Shown here one piece after another: positions 43,776 through 52,067 of a stretch of 64,000 bases of DNA. The stretch is taken from assembly GCA_000721275.1 (NCBI GenBank), contig JOFO01000034.1, positions 1 to 64,000 on the forward strand, read 5' to 3'. Both the position numbers and the translations under genes were made by a program. The stretch comes from Microtetraspora glauca (GTDB lineage Bacteria > Actinomycetota > Actinomycetes > Streptomycetales > Streptomycetaceae). Positions within the stretch are counted from its first letter, which is position 1, and each line of letters begins with the position of its first letter. The notes beneath the pieces are model-generated. The model was given only the letters and a program-made list of their open reading frames with translations, was not told the origin of the DNA and made no database searches.

Positions 43776-44396
43776 GTGAAACGTTCCCTCCTGGTGCCGT
43801 TCTACGAGCACCCCACCGACCGCCCCGAGGGCTGGGCGGCCCTGGTCGCGGCCGCCCCGGCGCTGCACGGCGTCGTCCTCAACCCGGCGAACGGCGCCGG
43901 CGAGGCCCCCGACCCGGCCTTCGCCGACGCCGCCGCCCGGCTGCGCGCCGCCGGGGTGCGGGTCCTCGGCTACGCGGACACCGCCTACGGCCGCCGCCCG
44001 CACGCCCGGGTCGTCGCCGACCTGCTCCGCCATCGCGACTGGTACGGCGCCGACGGCGCCTTCCTCGACCAGGTGGCGACCGGCCCGGAGGCGCTGCCGC
44101 ACTACCGGCGGCTGGCCGTCGCCGCCCGCGCCGCCGGGGCCGCCACCCTCGTCCTCAACCACGGCACCCACCCCGACGAGGGGTACGCCGAACTGGCTGA
44201 CCTCCTCGTCACCTTCGAGGGCCCCTGGGACACCTACCGCACCCTCGACCTGCCGGCCGCCCCGCACCACTGCCACCTGGTCTACGCGGCCCCGCCCGGC
44301 TTCCGCCCCGCGACCGAGGTGCACTGCGCGGTCCCCGGCACCGGCGCCCACCCGTGGGGCACCCTGCCGCACGACCTGCCGGAGCCCGCCCGATGA
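43776..44396 (+). CDS. Spherulin-4 family protein (GH135-like)
   Basis: The product (206 residues from GTG 43776) has the spherulin-4 pattern. It begins SLLVPFYEHPT, then GVVLNPANGAGEAPDPAFAD, then VRVLGYADTAYGRRPHARVV. The acidic positions follow in WYGADGAFLDQVAT (Asp93, Asp98) and LVTFEGPWDTY (Glu148). Fungal Sph3, the GH135 founder, hydrolyses galactosaminogalactan and is needed for its synthesis. No signal peptide or membrane anchor is visible here, so a cytoplasmic location is predicted, which differs from fungal Sph3. It overlaps the GH114 gene by four bases. Confidence 0.86.
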   Translation: MKRSLLVPFYEHPTDRPEGWAALVAAAPALHGVVLNPANGAGEAPDPAFADAAARLRAAGVRVLGYADTAYGRRPHARVVADLLRHRDWYGADGAFLDQVATGPEALPHYRRLAVAARAAGAATLVLNHGTHPDEGYAELADLLVTFEGPWDTYRTLDLPAAPHHCHLVYAAPPGFRPATEVHCAVPGTGAHPWGTLPHDLPEPAR

Positions 44397-45187
44397 GACG
44401 GCGGACACCAGTCCTCCTCCTCGCCGGGCTGCTGCTCCTGCTCACGGCCTGCACCGGCGGCCCGGCCCAGGACCCGGAGCCCGGTCCCGGCCGCTGGCGG
44501 CCGGCGGTGGGCCTGGCGTGGCAGTGGCAGCTCAGCGGGCGGCTCGACCCGACGGTCGACGTGCCCGTGTACGACATCGACGGCTTCGACCACCCGGCCG
44601 CCACCGTCGCCGACCTGCACCGGCGCGGCCGGAAGGTGATCTGCTACCTGTCGACGGGCGCTTGGGAGGACTTCCGTCCCGACGCCGGCCGCTTCCCGGC
44701 GTCCGTCCTCGGGAAGGGCAACGGCTGGGACGGCGAGCGCTGGCTCGACATCCGCCGCACCGACGTCCTGGAACCGCTGATGGCCGCGCGGATCGACATG
44801 TGTGCGGAGAAGGGCTTCGACGCGGTGGAGCCCGACAACATGGACGGCTACCGCAACCGCACCGGCTTCCCCCTCACCGCCGCCGACCAGCTCCGCTACA
44901 ACCGGCTGATCGCCCGCCTCGCCCACGACCGCGGTCTCGCCGTCGGCCTCAAGAACGACCTCGACCAGATTCCGCAGCTCGTCGGCGACTTCGACTTCGC
45001 GGTCAACGAGCAGTGCGCCCAGTACGACGAGTGCCACCTGCTGGACCCGTTCGTCGCCGCCGGCAAGCCCGTCTTCCACGCCGAGTACGAGGTGCCCACG
45101 GCCGCGTTCTGCCCCGCGGCCCGCGAGCGGGGCCTCAGCTCGATGCGCAAGCGGTACGCGCTCGACGCCTGGCGCCAGGGCTGCTGA
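44393..45187 (+). CDS. Endo-alpha-1,4-polygalactosaminidase-like lipoprotein (GH114)
   Basis: The 264-residue product has a lipoprotein signal (LLLAGLLLLLTAC, lipid Cys about 20). A GH114-like TIM barrel follows: WQWQLSG, VYDIDGFD, VICYLSTGAWEDFRPDAG, then FDAVEPDNMDGYRNRTG with acidic residues Asp143, Glu146 and Asp148. VGLKNDLDQIPQLV and FAVNEQCAQYDEC come last. Family members such as fungal Ega3 cut galactosamine-containing polysaccharide. Lipid anchoring would place it on the outer face of the membrane, where it could trim or release the polymer. Last gene of the cluster, seven bases from the convergent cobS end. Confidence 0.92.
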   Translation: MRRRTPVLLLAGLLLLLTACTGGPAQDPEPGPGRWRPAVGLAWQWQLSGRLDPTVDVPVYDIDGFDHPAATVADLHRRGRKVICYLSTGAWEDFRPDAGRFPASVLGKGNGWDGERWLDIRRTDVLEPLMAARIDMCAEKGFDAVEPDNMDGYRNRTGFPLTAADQLRYNRLIARLAHDRGLAVGLKNDLDQIPQLVGDFDFAVNEQCAQYDECHLLDPFVAAGKPVFHAEYEVPTAAFCPAARERGLSSMRKRYALDAWRQGC

Positions 45188-45194
45188 GCGGCCG

Positions 45195-45959
45195 TCAGCC
45201 CAGCGTCAGCGCCGCCAGCGTCACCGTCACCGCCGTCTCCTCGACCGCGCCGAAGACGTCGCCGGTCACCCCGCCGAAGCGGCGGACGCAGCGGCGCAGC
45301 AGCAGGGCGGCGGCGGCCAGTCCCGCGCCGGACGCGAGGACGGCGCGGACCGCGTCGGCGGGGGAGAGCAGCAGGCCCGCGCCGGCCGCCGCGGCGAGGA
45401 CGGCGGCGGTGGCGAGCGCGGCGGCGCGGACCGGCACGGTGGCGGCCACGACCGCGCCCAGGCCCTCGGGCCGGGCGGCCGGGACGCCGTGCCGGGAGGC
45501 GTGGGTGAGGGCGAGGCGGGCGACGACGGCGGCCAGCACGACGCAGAGGGCCCCGCGCGCCCAGCCCTCCCCGTACAGCTGGTACACGGCCGCGACCTGC
45601 GCGAGCAGGGCGAGGACCAGGGTGACGACGCCGAACGGGCCGATGTCGGACCGCTTCATGATCCGCAGGGCCTCGTCGGCCGGCTTGGCGCTGCCGAGGC
45701 CGTCGGCGGTGTCGGCGAGGCCGTCGAGGTGGAGGCCGCGGGTGAGCACGGCGGGTACGGCGACGGTGGCGACGGCGGCGAGCAGCGGCCCGGAGCCGAG
45801 CGGCAGGAGCAGCCCGCCGGCCGCGGCGGCGACGAGACCGACGGCGAGACCGGCGGCCGGGGCGCACAGCATGCCGGCCCGCGCCGCGTCCCGGTCCCAG
45901 CGGGTGACGCGGGCGGGGAACACGGTGAGGGTGCCGAAGGCGAAACGCAGGCCGTCCAT
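45195..45959 (-). CDS. cobS: Adenosylcobinamide-GDP ribazoletransferase
   Basis: The 254-residue multi-helix membrane enzyme joins alpha-ribazole to adenosylcobinamide-GDP, the final step of the cobalamin nucleotide loop. It begins MDGLRFAFGTLTVFPARVTR. The CobS signature TRGLHLDGLADTADGLGS lies at about 78-95, then IMKRSDIGPFGVV and, near the C-terminus, RRFGGVTGDVFGAVEE. Works with CobT and CobU encoded at 49334-51709. The start is ATG 45959. It converges on the exopolysaccharide cluster. Confidence 0.97.
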   Translation of the reverse strand: MDGLRFAFGTLTVFPARVTRWDRDAARAGMLCAPAAGLAVGLVAAAAGGLLLPLGSGPLLAAVATVAVPAVLTRGLHLDGLADTADGLGSAKPADEALRIMKRSDIGPFGVVTLVLALLAQVAAVYQLYGEGWARGALCVVLAAVVARLALTHASRHGVPAARPEGLGAVVAATVPVRAAALATAAVLAAAAGAGLLLSPADAVRAVLASGAGLAAAALLLRRCVRRFGGVTGDVFGAVEETAVTVTLAALTLG

Positions 45960-46046
45960 CCGGGCAGGGTAGTCGCCGGGACCGGACGGTAGATTGCCGG
46001 TATCCGTACGTATCCGTACCTCTCGGGCATAGCGGAACGGGGTGGC

Positions 46047-46811
46047 ATGGGTCACTGGTTCTCCCGCAACATCCTGGAGCCGGGGAAGCTCCCCCTGCTC
46101 CTGGCGCTGACCTCGTTCGTGCTCACCTTCCTGCTCACGCGCACGGTCACCCGGCTCATCCGGGCCGGGAAGGGCCCGTTCCGGAACGTCTCCTCCGGCG
46201 GGCTGCACATCCACCACGTCGTGCCCGGGGTGGTCCTCTCCGTGCTCGGCGGCTTCGGCGCGGTCGCCAGCGGACGGCACGGCTTCGGCGCCGCCGCCTT
46301 CGCCGTCGTCTTCGGGATCGGCGCCGGCCTCGTCCTGGACGAGTTCGCGCTCATCCTCCACCTGGACGACGTGTACTGGTCGGAGGAGGGCCGCAAGAGC
46401 GTCGAGGCCGTCGTCCTCACCGCGGCGCTCGTGCTGCTGCCGCTCAGCGGCTTCTCGCCGCTCGGCGTGGACGACGTCACGGAGGAGGAGCGGCAGGACC
46501 GGGTGGGCTTCCTCCTCACCCTGCTGCTGAACTTCCTCCTCGTCCTGGTCGCCCTGGTCAAGGGCAAGCTGCGGATGGCGCTGATCGGGGTCTTCGTGCC
46601 GTTCGTCGCGATCGTCGGCGCCGTCCGGCTGGCCCGCCCCGGCTCCTGGTGGTGGCGGCGCCTCTACGGCCGCCGCCACCGCGCCCGCGCGCGCGGCACG
46701 GTTCGCGCCTACCGGCACGACAAGCGGTGGACCCGGGTGCGGCGGCGGGTTCAGGACCTGATCGGCGGCTTCCAGGAGCGGGTCCCGGGCCGCGGCTCCA
46801 CCCCGTCCTGA
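46047..46811 (+). CDS. Conserved integral membrane protein
   Basis: The 254-residue product has five or six membrane helices (about 15-33, 55-73, 78-98, 121-138, 155-178 and 181-200), then a basic Arg-rich cytoplasmic tail. Motifs GLHIHHVVPG and DEFALILHLDDVYWS carry clustered His and Asp residues that could bind a metal ion. I recognise it as a streptomycete membrane protein of unknown function. Its 3' end overlaps the end of the convergent rhomboid-like gene by 61 bases. Confidence 0.78.
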   Translation: MGHWFSRNILEPGKLPLLLALTSFVLTFLLTRTVTRLIRAGKGPFRNVSSGGLHIHHVVPGVVLSVLGGFGAVASGRHGFGAAAFAVVFGIGAGLVLDEFALILHLDDVYWSEEGRKSVEAVVLTAALVLLPLSGFSPLGVDDVTEEERQDRVGFLLTLLLNFLLVLVALVKGKLRMALIGVFVPFVAIVGAVRLARPGSWWWRRLYGRRHRARARGTVRAYRHDKRWTRVRRRVQDLIGGFQERVPGRGSTPS

Positions 46812-47464
46812 CCGCGCTCCCGCCACTTCAGCAGGCCCATCAGCACCAGCACCCCCGCGATGGCCGCCAGGTGCTCCTTGCCGGCGAGGTTCGGCTTCAC
46901 GATCACCTCGACCACCATCGCCACGACGACCGCCGCCCCCGTCCAGTACGCCCGCTGCCGCCAGCACACGTACACCGCGAGACCCACCACCGCCGCCGAC
47001 GGCCCGGTGTCCACCACCTGCGCGTCGGACGCCGGAAGGCCGAGGGGCGTGCCGGGGCCGAGCGCGATGCCCACGCGCGCGTACAGCGTCCCGCACAGCG
47101 TCGCCAGATACGCGATCCCGAGCGTCCGCCACCGCCCCAGGCACAGCTCGGCGATCCCGAAGACCAGCAGCACCTGGGCGAGCGCGCCCCACACCGGCAG
47201 GTCGAGCGCGGGGACGAAGAGCGACAGCGGCGTGCGCAGCAGGGACAGCCCCAGCGGGTCCTCGGCCCGCACGGCGCCGAGCGCCTGCACGGGCGCGTAC
47301 CCCCACTCCTGGTTCTGGACGAACTGGAACAGCGAGGTGAGGCAGACCGCCGTCAGCGTCAGCGGCACCGCCCGCCACCACGGCCGCGCCGTCAGCTCCC
47401 GGCGCACGGTGCCGGCCAGCGGCCCCCACTCGCGCCGCGCGAACCGGCGCACCGCCCTGCTCAC
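46751..47464 (-). CDS. Rhomboid-like membrane protein
   Basis: From GTG 47464, which overlaps the stop of the upstream gene (GTGA), the frame encodes 237 residues with about five helices. It includes SLFQFVQNQEWGYAPVQALG, PVWGALAQVLLVFGIAEL, and TGPSAAVVGLAVYVCW with a Ser in a GPSAAVVG context like the rhomboid catalytic motif. Rhomboids use a Ser-His dyad; a matching His may lie in AGKEHLAAIAGVLV. It is probably translationally coupled to the lysyltransferase-type protein upstream. Confidence 0.75.
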   Translation of the reverse strand: MSRAVRRFARREWGPLAGTVRRELTARPWWRAVPLTLTAVCLTSLFQFVQNQEWGYAPVQALGAVRAEDPLGLSLLRTPLSLFVPALDLPVWGALAQVLLVFGIAELCLGRWRTLGIAYLATLCGTLYARVGIALGPGTPLGLPASDAQVVDTGPSAAVVGLAVYVCWRQRAYWTGAAVVVAMVVEVIVKPNLAGKEHLAAIAGVLVLMGLLKWRERGQDGVEPRPGTRSWKPPIRS

Positions 47465-49224
47465 CGGCCGCTCTCCAGGTGTCTGCGGTGCATCCACTTC
47501 GGCAGCCCGGGGGCCTCCAGGAAGCCCTCGGCGCGGGCCGCGGCGATGCCGATGCGCGGCAGGTCGGCGCTCTTCTCGAAGAGCATGAAGCGCGGCTCCC
47601 AGATAGGTCGGTACTTGGCGTTGGCGCGGTACAGCGACTCGATCTGCCACCAGCGGGAGAAGAAGCTGAGCAGCGAGCGCCACATCCTCAGCACCGGTCC
47701 GGCACCGAGCTTCGAGCCGCGTTCGAAGACGGACCGGAACATCGCGAAGTTCAGCGAGACCTGAGTGATCCCGATCTCCTTCGCCCGCTGGAGGAGTTCG
47801 ATCACCATGAACTCCATCAGCCCGTTCTCGGAGTCGCGGTCCCGCCGCATCAGGTCGAGCGACAGCCCCTTCGGCCCCCACGGCACGAAGGACAGCAGCG
47901 CCCGCAGCTCCCCGGTCCCGTCGGTGCACTCCAGCATCACGCACTGCCCGTCGCGCGGGTCCGCCAGCCGCCCGAGCGCCATCGAGAAACCGCGCTCGGT
48001 GGCCCCGTCCCGCCAGTCGTCCGCCTTCCGCAGCAGCTCGGCCATCTCACCGGCCGGGATGTCCTCGTGGCGCCGGATCCGCACCTCGTACCCGGCCCGC
48101 TTGACCCGGTTGAACGCCTGCCGGACCGTCCGCATCGCCCGCCCGTCGAGCGTGAACTCGTCGGTCTCCACGATCGCCTCGTCGCCCAGCTCCAGGGCGT
48201 CCAGACCGTGCCGGGCGTAGATCACCCCGGCCTCCTCGCTCGCGCCCATGACCGCCGGGATCCAGCCGTGCTCCCGCGCCTCCGCCAGCCACGGCTCGAT
48301 CGCCCCCGGCCACGCCTCGGGGTCGCCGATCGGGTCGCCGGAGGCGAGCGACACCCCGCCCACCACCCGGTAGACGACGGCGGCCTTCTCGCTCGGCGAC
48401 CACACCACGCTCTTCTCCCGGCGCAGCGCGAAGTAGCCGAGCGAGTCCCGGTCCCCGTGCCTGTCGAGCAGCGCCCGCAGCCGCTCCTCGTCCTCCTCGG
48501 TCAGCGGGTCCACCGCCCGGCGGGAGCGGAAGGCGGCGAAGAGCACCGCGCAGAGCAGCAGCGTCGACATCACGTTGATGACCACGTCGACCCAGCCCGG
48601 CGTGGCGATCGCCGGGAACCGCGCGTCGTCGGCGGCCAGCGTGACCAGCCGCATCACGCCGTACCGCCACCGCTCCAGGAAGGTGGCGTGGCCCGGCGCC
48701 GTGTTGGTGGCGGTCACCAGGAGGGCGGCGAGCAGCGAGGTGACCAGCAGCCCGCCGGCCGCGACCACCGCCGCGAGCAGCGGGTTGGAGCGGTCGCCCT
48801 TCGCGTAGAACTCCCGGCGGCCGAGCAGCAGGGCGGTGAAGAAGGCGGCGGTCAGCGCCAGCGACACCCAGTTCTGGGCGTGCTCCCGGATCTCCGGGAA
48901 GAGCATCACCAGCGCGAACAGCAGCAGGAAGAGGCCGCTCAGCACGGTGTTGAGGATCCAGGCGGCCCGCTTCCGGCGGCGCATGGTGACCGCCAGGAAG
49001 AGGGTGAAGACGCCGGAGGCGAAGCCGGCCGTGAGCATGTACGGCGTGAAGAAGTCGTCCTCGTTGTGGCGCCGCAGGTCCTGCCCGAAGGAGACCCACA
49101 CGGCGCTCAGGAGGTTGATGAACGTGACGGCGCGCAGATACCAGACGGCGAACGCGGCGCTCCGCCGCGAGCGGTCGGTGCCCCGGGGCGTGGTTCCTTC
49201 GGCGGACAAGCGGACCTCTCCCAT
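47461..49224 (-). CDS. Phosphatidylglycerol lysyltransferase-type (MprF/DUF2156) membrane protein
   Basis: The 587-residue product has an N-terminal multi-helix membrane part (about 25-235). A C-terminal DUF2156/LPG-synthase domain follows with SVVWSPSEKAAVVYRVVGGV, SLASGDPIGDPEAW, FSMALGRLADPRDGQCVMLE, SFVPWGPKGLSLDLMRRDRD and GLMEFMVIELLQRAKEIGI. This GNAT-like domain uses aminoacyl-tRNA to modify lipids such as phosphatidylglycerol and thereby lowers the negative charge of the membrane. The number of flippase helices is smaller than in full MprF. The start is ATG 49224. Confidence 0.9.
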   Translation of the reverse strand: MGEVRLSAEGTTPRGTDRSRRSAAFAVWYLRAVTFINLLSAVWVSFGQDLRRHNEDDFFTPYMLTAGFASGVFTLFLAVTMRRRKRAAWILNTVLSGLFLLLFALVMLFPEIREHAQNWVSLALTAAFFTALLLGRREFYAKGDRSNPLLAAVVAAGGLLVTSLLAALLVTATNTAPGHATFLERWRYGVMRLVTLAADDARFPAIATPGWVDVVINVMSTLLLCAVLFAAFRSRRAVDPLTEEDEERLRALLDRHGDRDSLGYFALRREKSVVWSPSEKAAVVYRVVGGVSLASGDPIGDPEAWPGAIEPWLAEAREHGWIPAVMGASEEAGVIYARHGLDALELGDEAIVETDEFTLDGRAMRTVRQAFNRVKRAGYEVRIRRHEDIPAGEMAELLRKADDWRDGATERGFSMALGRLADPRDGQCVMLECTDGTGELRALLSFVPWGPKGLSLDLMRRDRDSENGLMEFMVIELLQRAKEIGITQVSLNFAMFRSVFERGSKLGAGPVLRMWRSLLSFFSRWWQIESLYRANAKYRPIWEPRFMLFEKSADLPRIGIAAARAEGFLEAPGLPKWMHRRHLESGR

Positions 49225-49268
49225 GAAAAGCGATCATATGGGGCGTCTCGTCCCGTCCGGCGACGCCA

Positions 49269-49303
49269 GAGGCGGCCACCCGCGCGTCGCGGGCGGCCGC
49301 CTC
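49269..49303 (-). terminator. cobT terminator hairpin
   Basis: GAGGCGGCC at 49269-49277 pairs with GGCCGCCTC at 49295-49303, enclosing an inner CCCGCG/CGCGGG stem, 31 bases past the cobT stop. Confidence 0.75.
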
Positions 49304-49333
49304 CGGGCCTCACCGATGGAGTGTGTCTCCCCC

Positions 49334-50461
49334 TCAGACCGTCCCGGCCGGGACGGCCGCGTCCGGAGTGGTCGGCTCCGGCCGCTCGGGCAGCTCGGCG
49401 GCGAGTGCCGCCGCGGCCCGGACGAGGGGAAGCGCGAGCAGGGCCCCGGTTCCCTCACCCACCAGGACGCCCTGATCGAGCAGCGGGTTGAGCGCCATCC
49501 GGTCCAGCGCCTTCGCCTGCGCCGGCTCCCCGGACACCTGACCCGCCAGCCACCAGTCCGGCGCCCGGAACGCCGCCCGCTGCGCCACCAGCCCGCAGGC
49601 CGCGCCCACCACCCCGTCCAGGATCACCGGCATCCGCCGCACCGCCGCCTGCAGCAGGAACCCGGTCATGGCCGCCAGGTCCGCCCCGCCGACCGCCCCG
49701 AGCAGCGCCAGCTGGTCGCCGAGGACCGGCCGCGCCCGCCGCAGCGCGTCCCGGATCGCCGCGCACTTGCGCATCCACGCCAGGTCGTCGATGCCCGCGC
49801 CGCCGCGCCCGGTCACCACCGAGGCGTCCGTCCCGCACAGCGCCGCGATCAGCGTCGACGCCGGCGTCGTCCCGCCCACGCTCAGATCCCCGAGCACCAC
49901 CACGTCGGTGCCCGAGTCGGCCTCCTCGTCGGCGACCGCCATCCCGAGCCGCACCGCCGCCTCGGTCTCCTCCGGCGTCAGCGCGTCCTCGACGTCGATC
50001 CGGCCGCTGCCGCGCCGCACCCGGTGCCGGGTCACCGCCTCCGGCAGCAGCTCCGGATCGCAGTCCAGACCCGCGTCCACCACCCGCACCGGCACGTCCA
50101 TCGACCGGGCCAGCACCGCCAGCGGGCTCACCCCGTCCAGCAGCTCCCGCACCAGGACGTGCGCGGTGCCGGCCGTGCGGCCCGACACGTCCGCGGCGGC
50201 CACGCCGTGGTCACCGGCGAACACCACCACCTTCGGGTTCTCGATCGCCCGCACCCGCACCGCCGACTGGGCGGCGGACAGCCACTCGCCCAGCTCGTCG
50301 AGGCGGCCGAGGGCGCCCGGGCGCACGGCGAGCCGCTCCCTGCGCTCCTCGGCGTCACGCCGGACCCCGCCGTCGGGGCGCTCGATCAGATCGGAGAAGT
50401 CGTCCAGGTTCAGGGGCTGCGCGGGCTGCAGAGGGTCCATCGGGGTTCCGCCTTGTGACAT
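49334..50461 (-). CDS. cobT: Nicotinate-nucleotide-dimethylbenzimidazole phosphoribosyltransferase
   Basis: The 375-residue product activates 5,6-dimethylbenzimidazole to alpha-ribazole phosphate for the cobalamin lower ligand. Typical segments are VVVFAGDHGVAAADVSG, GDLSVGGTTPASTLIAALCG, VTGRGGAGIDDLAWMRKCAA and LLGAVGGADLAAMTGFLLQA. The catalytic Glu-type motif is visible as LVGEGTGALLALPLVRAA near the C-terminus. The start is ATG 50461 or an internal ATG at 50440. Same-strand neighbour of cobU upstream, 42 bases apart. Confidence 0.96.
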   Translation of the reverse strand: MSQGGTPMDPLQPAQPLNLDDFSDLIERPDGGVRRDAEERRERLAVRPGALGRLDELGEWLSAAQSAVRVRAIENPKVVVFAGDHGVAAADVSGRTAGTAHVLVRELLDGVSPLAVLARSMDVPVRVVDAGLDCDPELLPEAVTRHRVRRGSGRIDVEDALTPEETEAAVRLGMAVADEEADSGTDVVVLGDLSVGGTTPASTLIAALCGTDASVVTGRGGAGIDDLAWMRKCAAIRDALRRARPVLGDQLALLGAVGGADLAAMTGFLLQAAVRRMPVILDGVVGAACGLVAQRAAFRAPDWWLAGQVSGEPAQAKALDRMALNPLLDQGVLVGEGTGALLALPLVRAAAALAAELPERPEPTTPDAAVPAGTV

Positions 50462-50503
50462 CAGCGAGGTTCGGCACGGGCACGGGCCATCGGGCTCAGC
50501 ACC

Positions 50504-51709
50504 CTACCCGCGCAGCACCAGCGCCTGACCGGCGACCACGAGCACCACCTGCTCGCACTCGTCCGCGAAGGCCGCGTTGAGCCGCCCCAGCTCGTCCCGG
50601 AACCGCCGCCCCGCCGCCGTCGCCGGCACCACGCCCGACCCGACCTCGTTGGTCACCGCCACCACCGTCCTGCGGGTCGCCCGCACCGCCGCCACCAGCT
50701 CCGCCGTCCGCTCCCGCAGCGCCGCCCGCCCGCCGTCCGCCCAGCCGGCGTCGTCCCAGGCGCCCACCCGGTCCATGGCGTCGGTCAGCCACAGCGACAG
50801 GCAGTCGATCAGCAGCGCCGGACCGTCGTCCTCGCCGAGCAGCGGCACCAGGTCGGTCGTCTCCGCGGTACGCCAGGAGCCCGGCCGCCGCTCCCGGTGC
50901 AGGGCCACCCGGTCCGCCCACTCGGCGTCGCCGTCCCGGGTCCCGCCGGTCGCCACGTACAGCACCTCCGGGAAGGTCTCCAGCCGCCGCTCGGCCTCCA
51001 CCGACTTCCCCGACCGGGCCCCGCCGGTCACCAGCGTCCGCCGCGGCACCTCCGGCAGCTCGTGGTACTCGCCCAGGTACAGCACCGTGCCGTCCGGCAC
51101 CGCCCGCGCCCCGGCCGCGGCCAGCCGCCGGTCCAGCTCGTCCCCGGCCGGCGCGTCGTGGTCCAGGTGCACGGCGACCACCTCCGTGGCCGGCCCCACC
51201 GCCCCGGCCGCCCGCAGCCGCGCCAGCGCGTCCGGGCGGCCCGTCACGTCCAGGGCCACCAGGTCGTACGGCTCCCGCTGGTGGTCCGGCAGCCCGGCCG
51301 GCGCCCCGCCGCGCGGCAGGTACAGCAGCCGCTGCCCGTCGGCCGACACCACCTCGTACCCGGTCCCGGGGGAGTCCATCGGCACCGCCCGCACCCGGTG
51401 CCCGCTGATCAGCGTCAGCTCCCGCCCGTCCGGCACCCGCCCCGCCGTCGGCAGCCCGGCCGGGAGCTCCACCGGGGGCCCGTCGTGCGGGTGCGACAGG
51501 AGCACCTGCCGCACCCCCACCAGCGAACGCCCCGCGCGGGCCGCGGCGAGCGCCGCCCCCGGGGTCAGGTCGAGCAGCAGGGCCCCGTCCACCAGCAGCG
51601 AGGTGGCGGCACGCGCGCGCGTGCCGCGGGAGCGCGCGCACACCGCGCAGGGGCAGTCGGGGCGGGGCAGGCCCAGCGGGGAGCCGGTGCCGAGCAGAGT
51701 CAGTTCCAC
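50504..51709 (-). CDS. cobU: CobU/CobP kinase-guanylyltransferase fused to a metallo-beta-lactamase-like domain
   Basis: The 401-residue product (GTG 51709) is a fusion. Residues 1-215 resemble a metallo-beta-lactamase-like fold (MELTLLGTGSP-type start, CPCAVCARSRGTRARAATSL, and a reduced metal motif SHPHDG instead of HxHxDH). Residues 224-401 are CobU/CobP: P-loop GGARSGKSVEAERRL, YVATGGTRDGDAEW, LLIDCLSLWLTD and VTNEVGSGVVPATAAGRRF. CobU phosphorylates adenosylcobinamide and attaches GMP. The fused N-terminal domain probably has an RNaseZ/PhnP-like scaffold, with doubtful catalysis. Starts an operon with cobT. Confidence 0.93.
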   Translation of the reverse strand: MELTLLGTGSPLGLPRPDCPCAVCARSRGTRARAATSLLVDGALLLDLTPGAALAAARAGRSLVGVRQVLLSHPHDGPPVELPAGLPTAGRVPDGRELTLISGHRVRAVPMDSPGTGYEVVSADGQRLLYLPRGGAPAGLPDHQREPYDLVALDVTGRPDALARLRAAGAVGPATEVVAVHLDHDAPAGDELDRRLAAAGARAVPDGTVLYLGEYHELPEVPRRTLVTGGARSGKSVEAERRLETFPEVLYVATGGTRDGDAEWADRVALHRERRPGSWRTAETTDLVPLLGEDDGPALLIDCLSLWLTDAMDRVGAWDDAGWADGGRAALRERTAELVAAVRATRRTVVAVTNEVGSGVVPATAAGRRFRDELGRLNAAFADECEQVVLVVAGQALVLRG

Positions 51710-51800
51710 GCACTGATCCTCCCGCGCCCCCGCGCGCGGTGCGCGCCCGGCTACTCTGCGGGCAGGAAACCGATCATCCGGTGAGCCCCAGGAGGCGGAC

Positions 51801-52010
51801 ATGGCATGGACGTGGCGGTTCGAGAAGTCCGACGGCACCGAGGTCGCCCCGGTGGTGACCCCGGAGGAGTTCAGCACCCAGGGCGACGCCGAGAGCTGGC
51901 TCGGTGAGCACTGGCGCGACCTGCTCGCGGGCGGCGCGGACCAGGTGACCCTCTCCGAGGACTCCACCACGGTCTACGGCCCGATGCCGCTGGACGCCGA
52001 GGGCGCCTGA
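51801..52010 (+). CDS. Small conserved acidic protein
   Basis: The 69-residue product starts MAWTWRFEKSDGTEVAPVVT behind AGGAGG. It contains FSTQGDAESWLGEHWRDLL and is acidic with several Trp. It is a familiar type of uncharacterised streptomycete small protein. It diverges from the cobU gene and converges on the HtrA-type gene, with a terminator between. Confidence 0.85.
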   Translation: MAWTWRFEKSDGTEVAPVVTPEEFSTQGDAESWLGEHWRDLLAGGADQVTLSEDSTTVYGPMPLDAEGA

Positions 52011-52016
52011 CGGCCC

Positions 52017-52056
52017 GGCGGGAGGGGCGGGACCCATCGGGCCCGCCCCTCCCGCC
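52017..52056. terminator. Bidirectional terminator hairpin
   Basis: A perfect 15-bp stem (52017-52031/52042-52056) with a 10-base loop lies exactly between two converging genes, six bases from the stop of one and eleven from that of the other. Confidence 0.85.
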
Positions 52057-52067
52057 CGTACCGCGGA

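Noticed and set aside
45195-51970. A cobalamin riboswitch expected for the cob genes
   Set aside because: No B12-box-like sequence was found upstream of cobU or cobS; the genes may be controlled elsewhere or constitutively.
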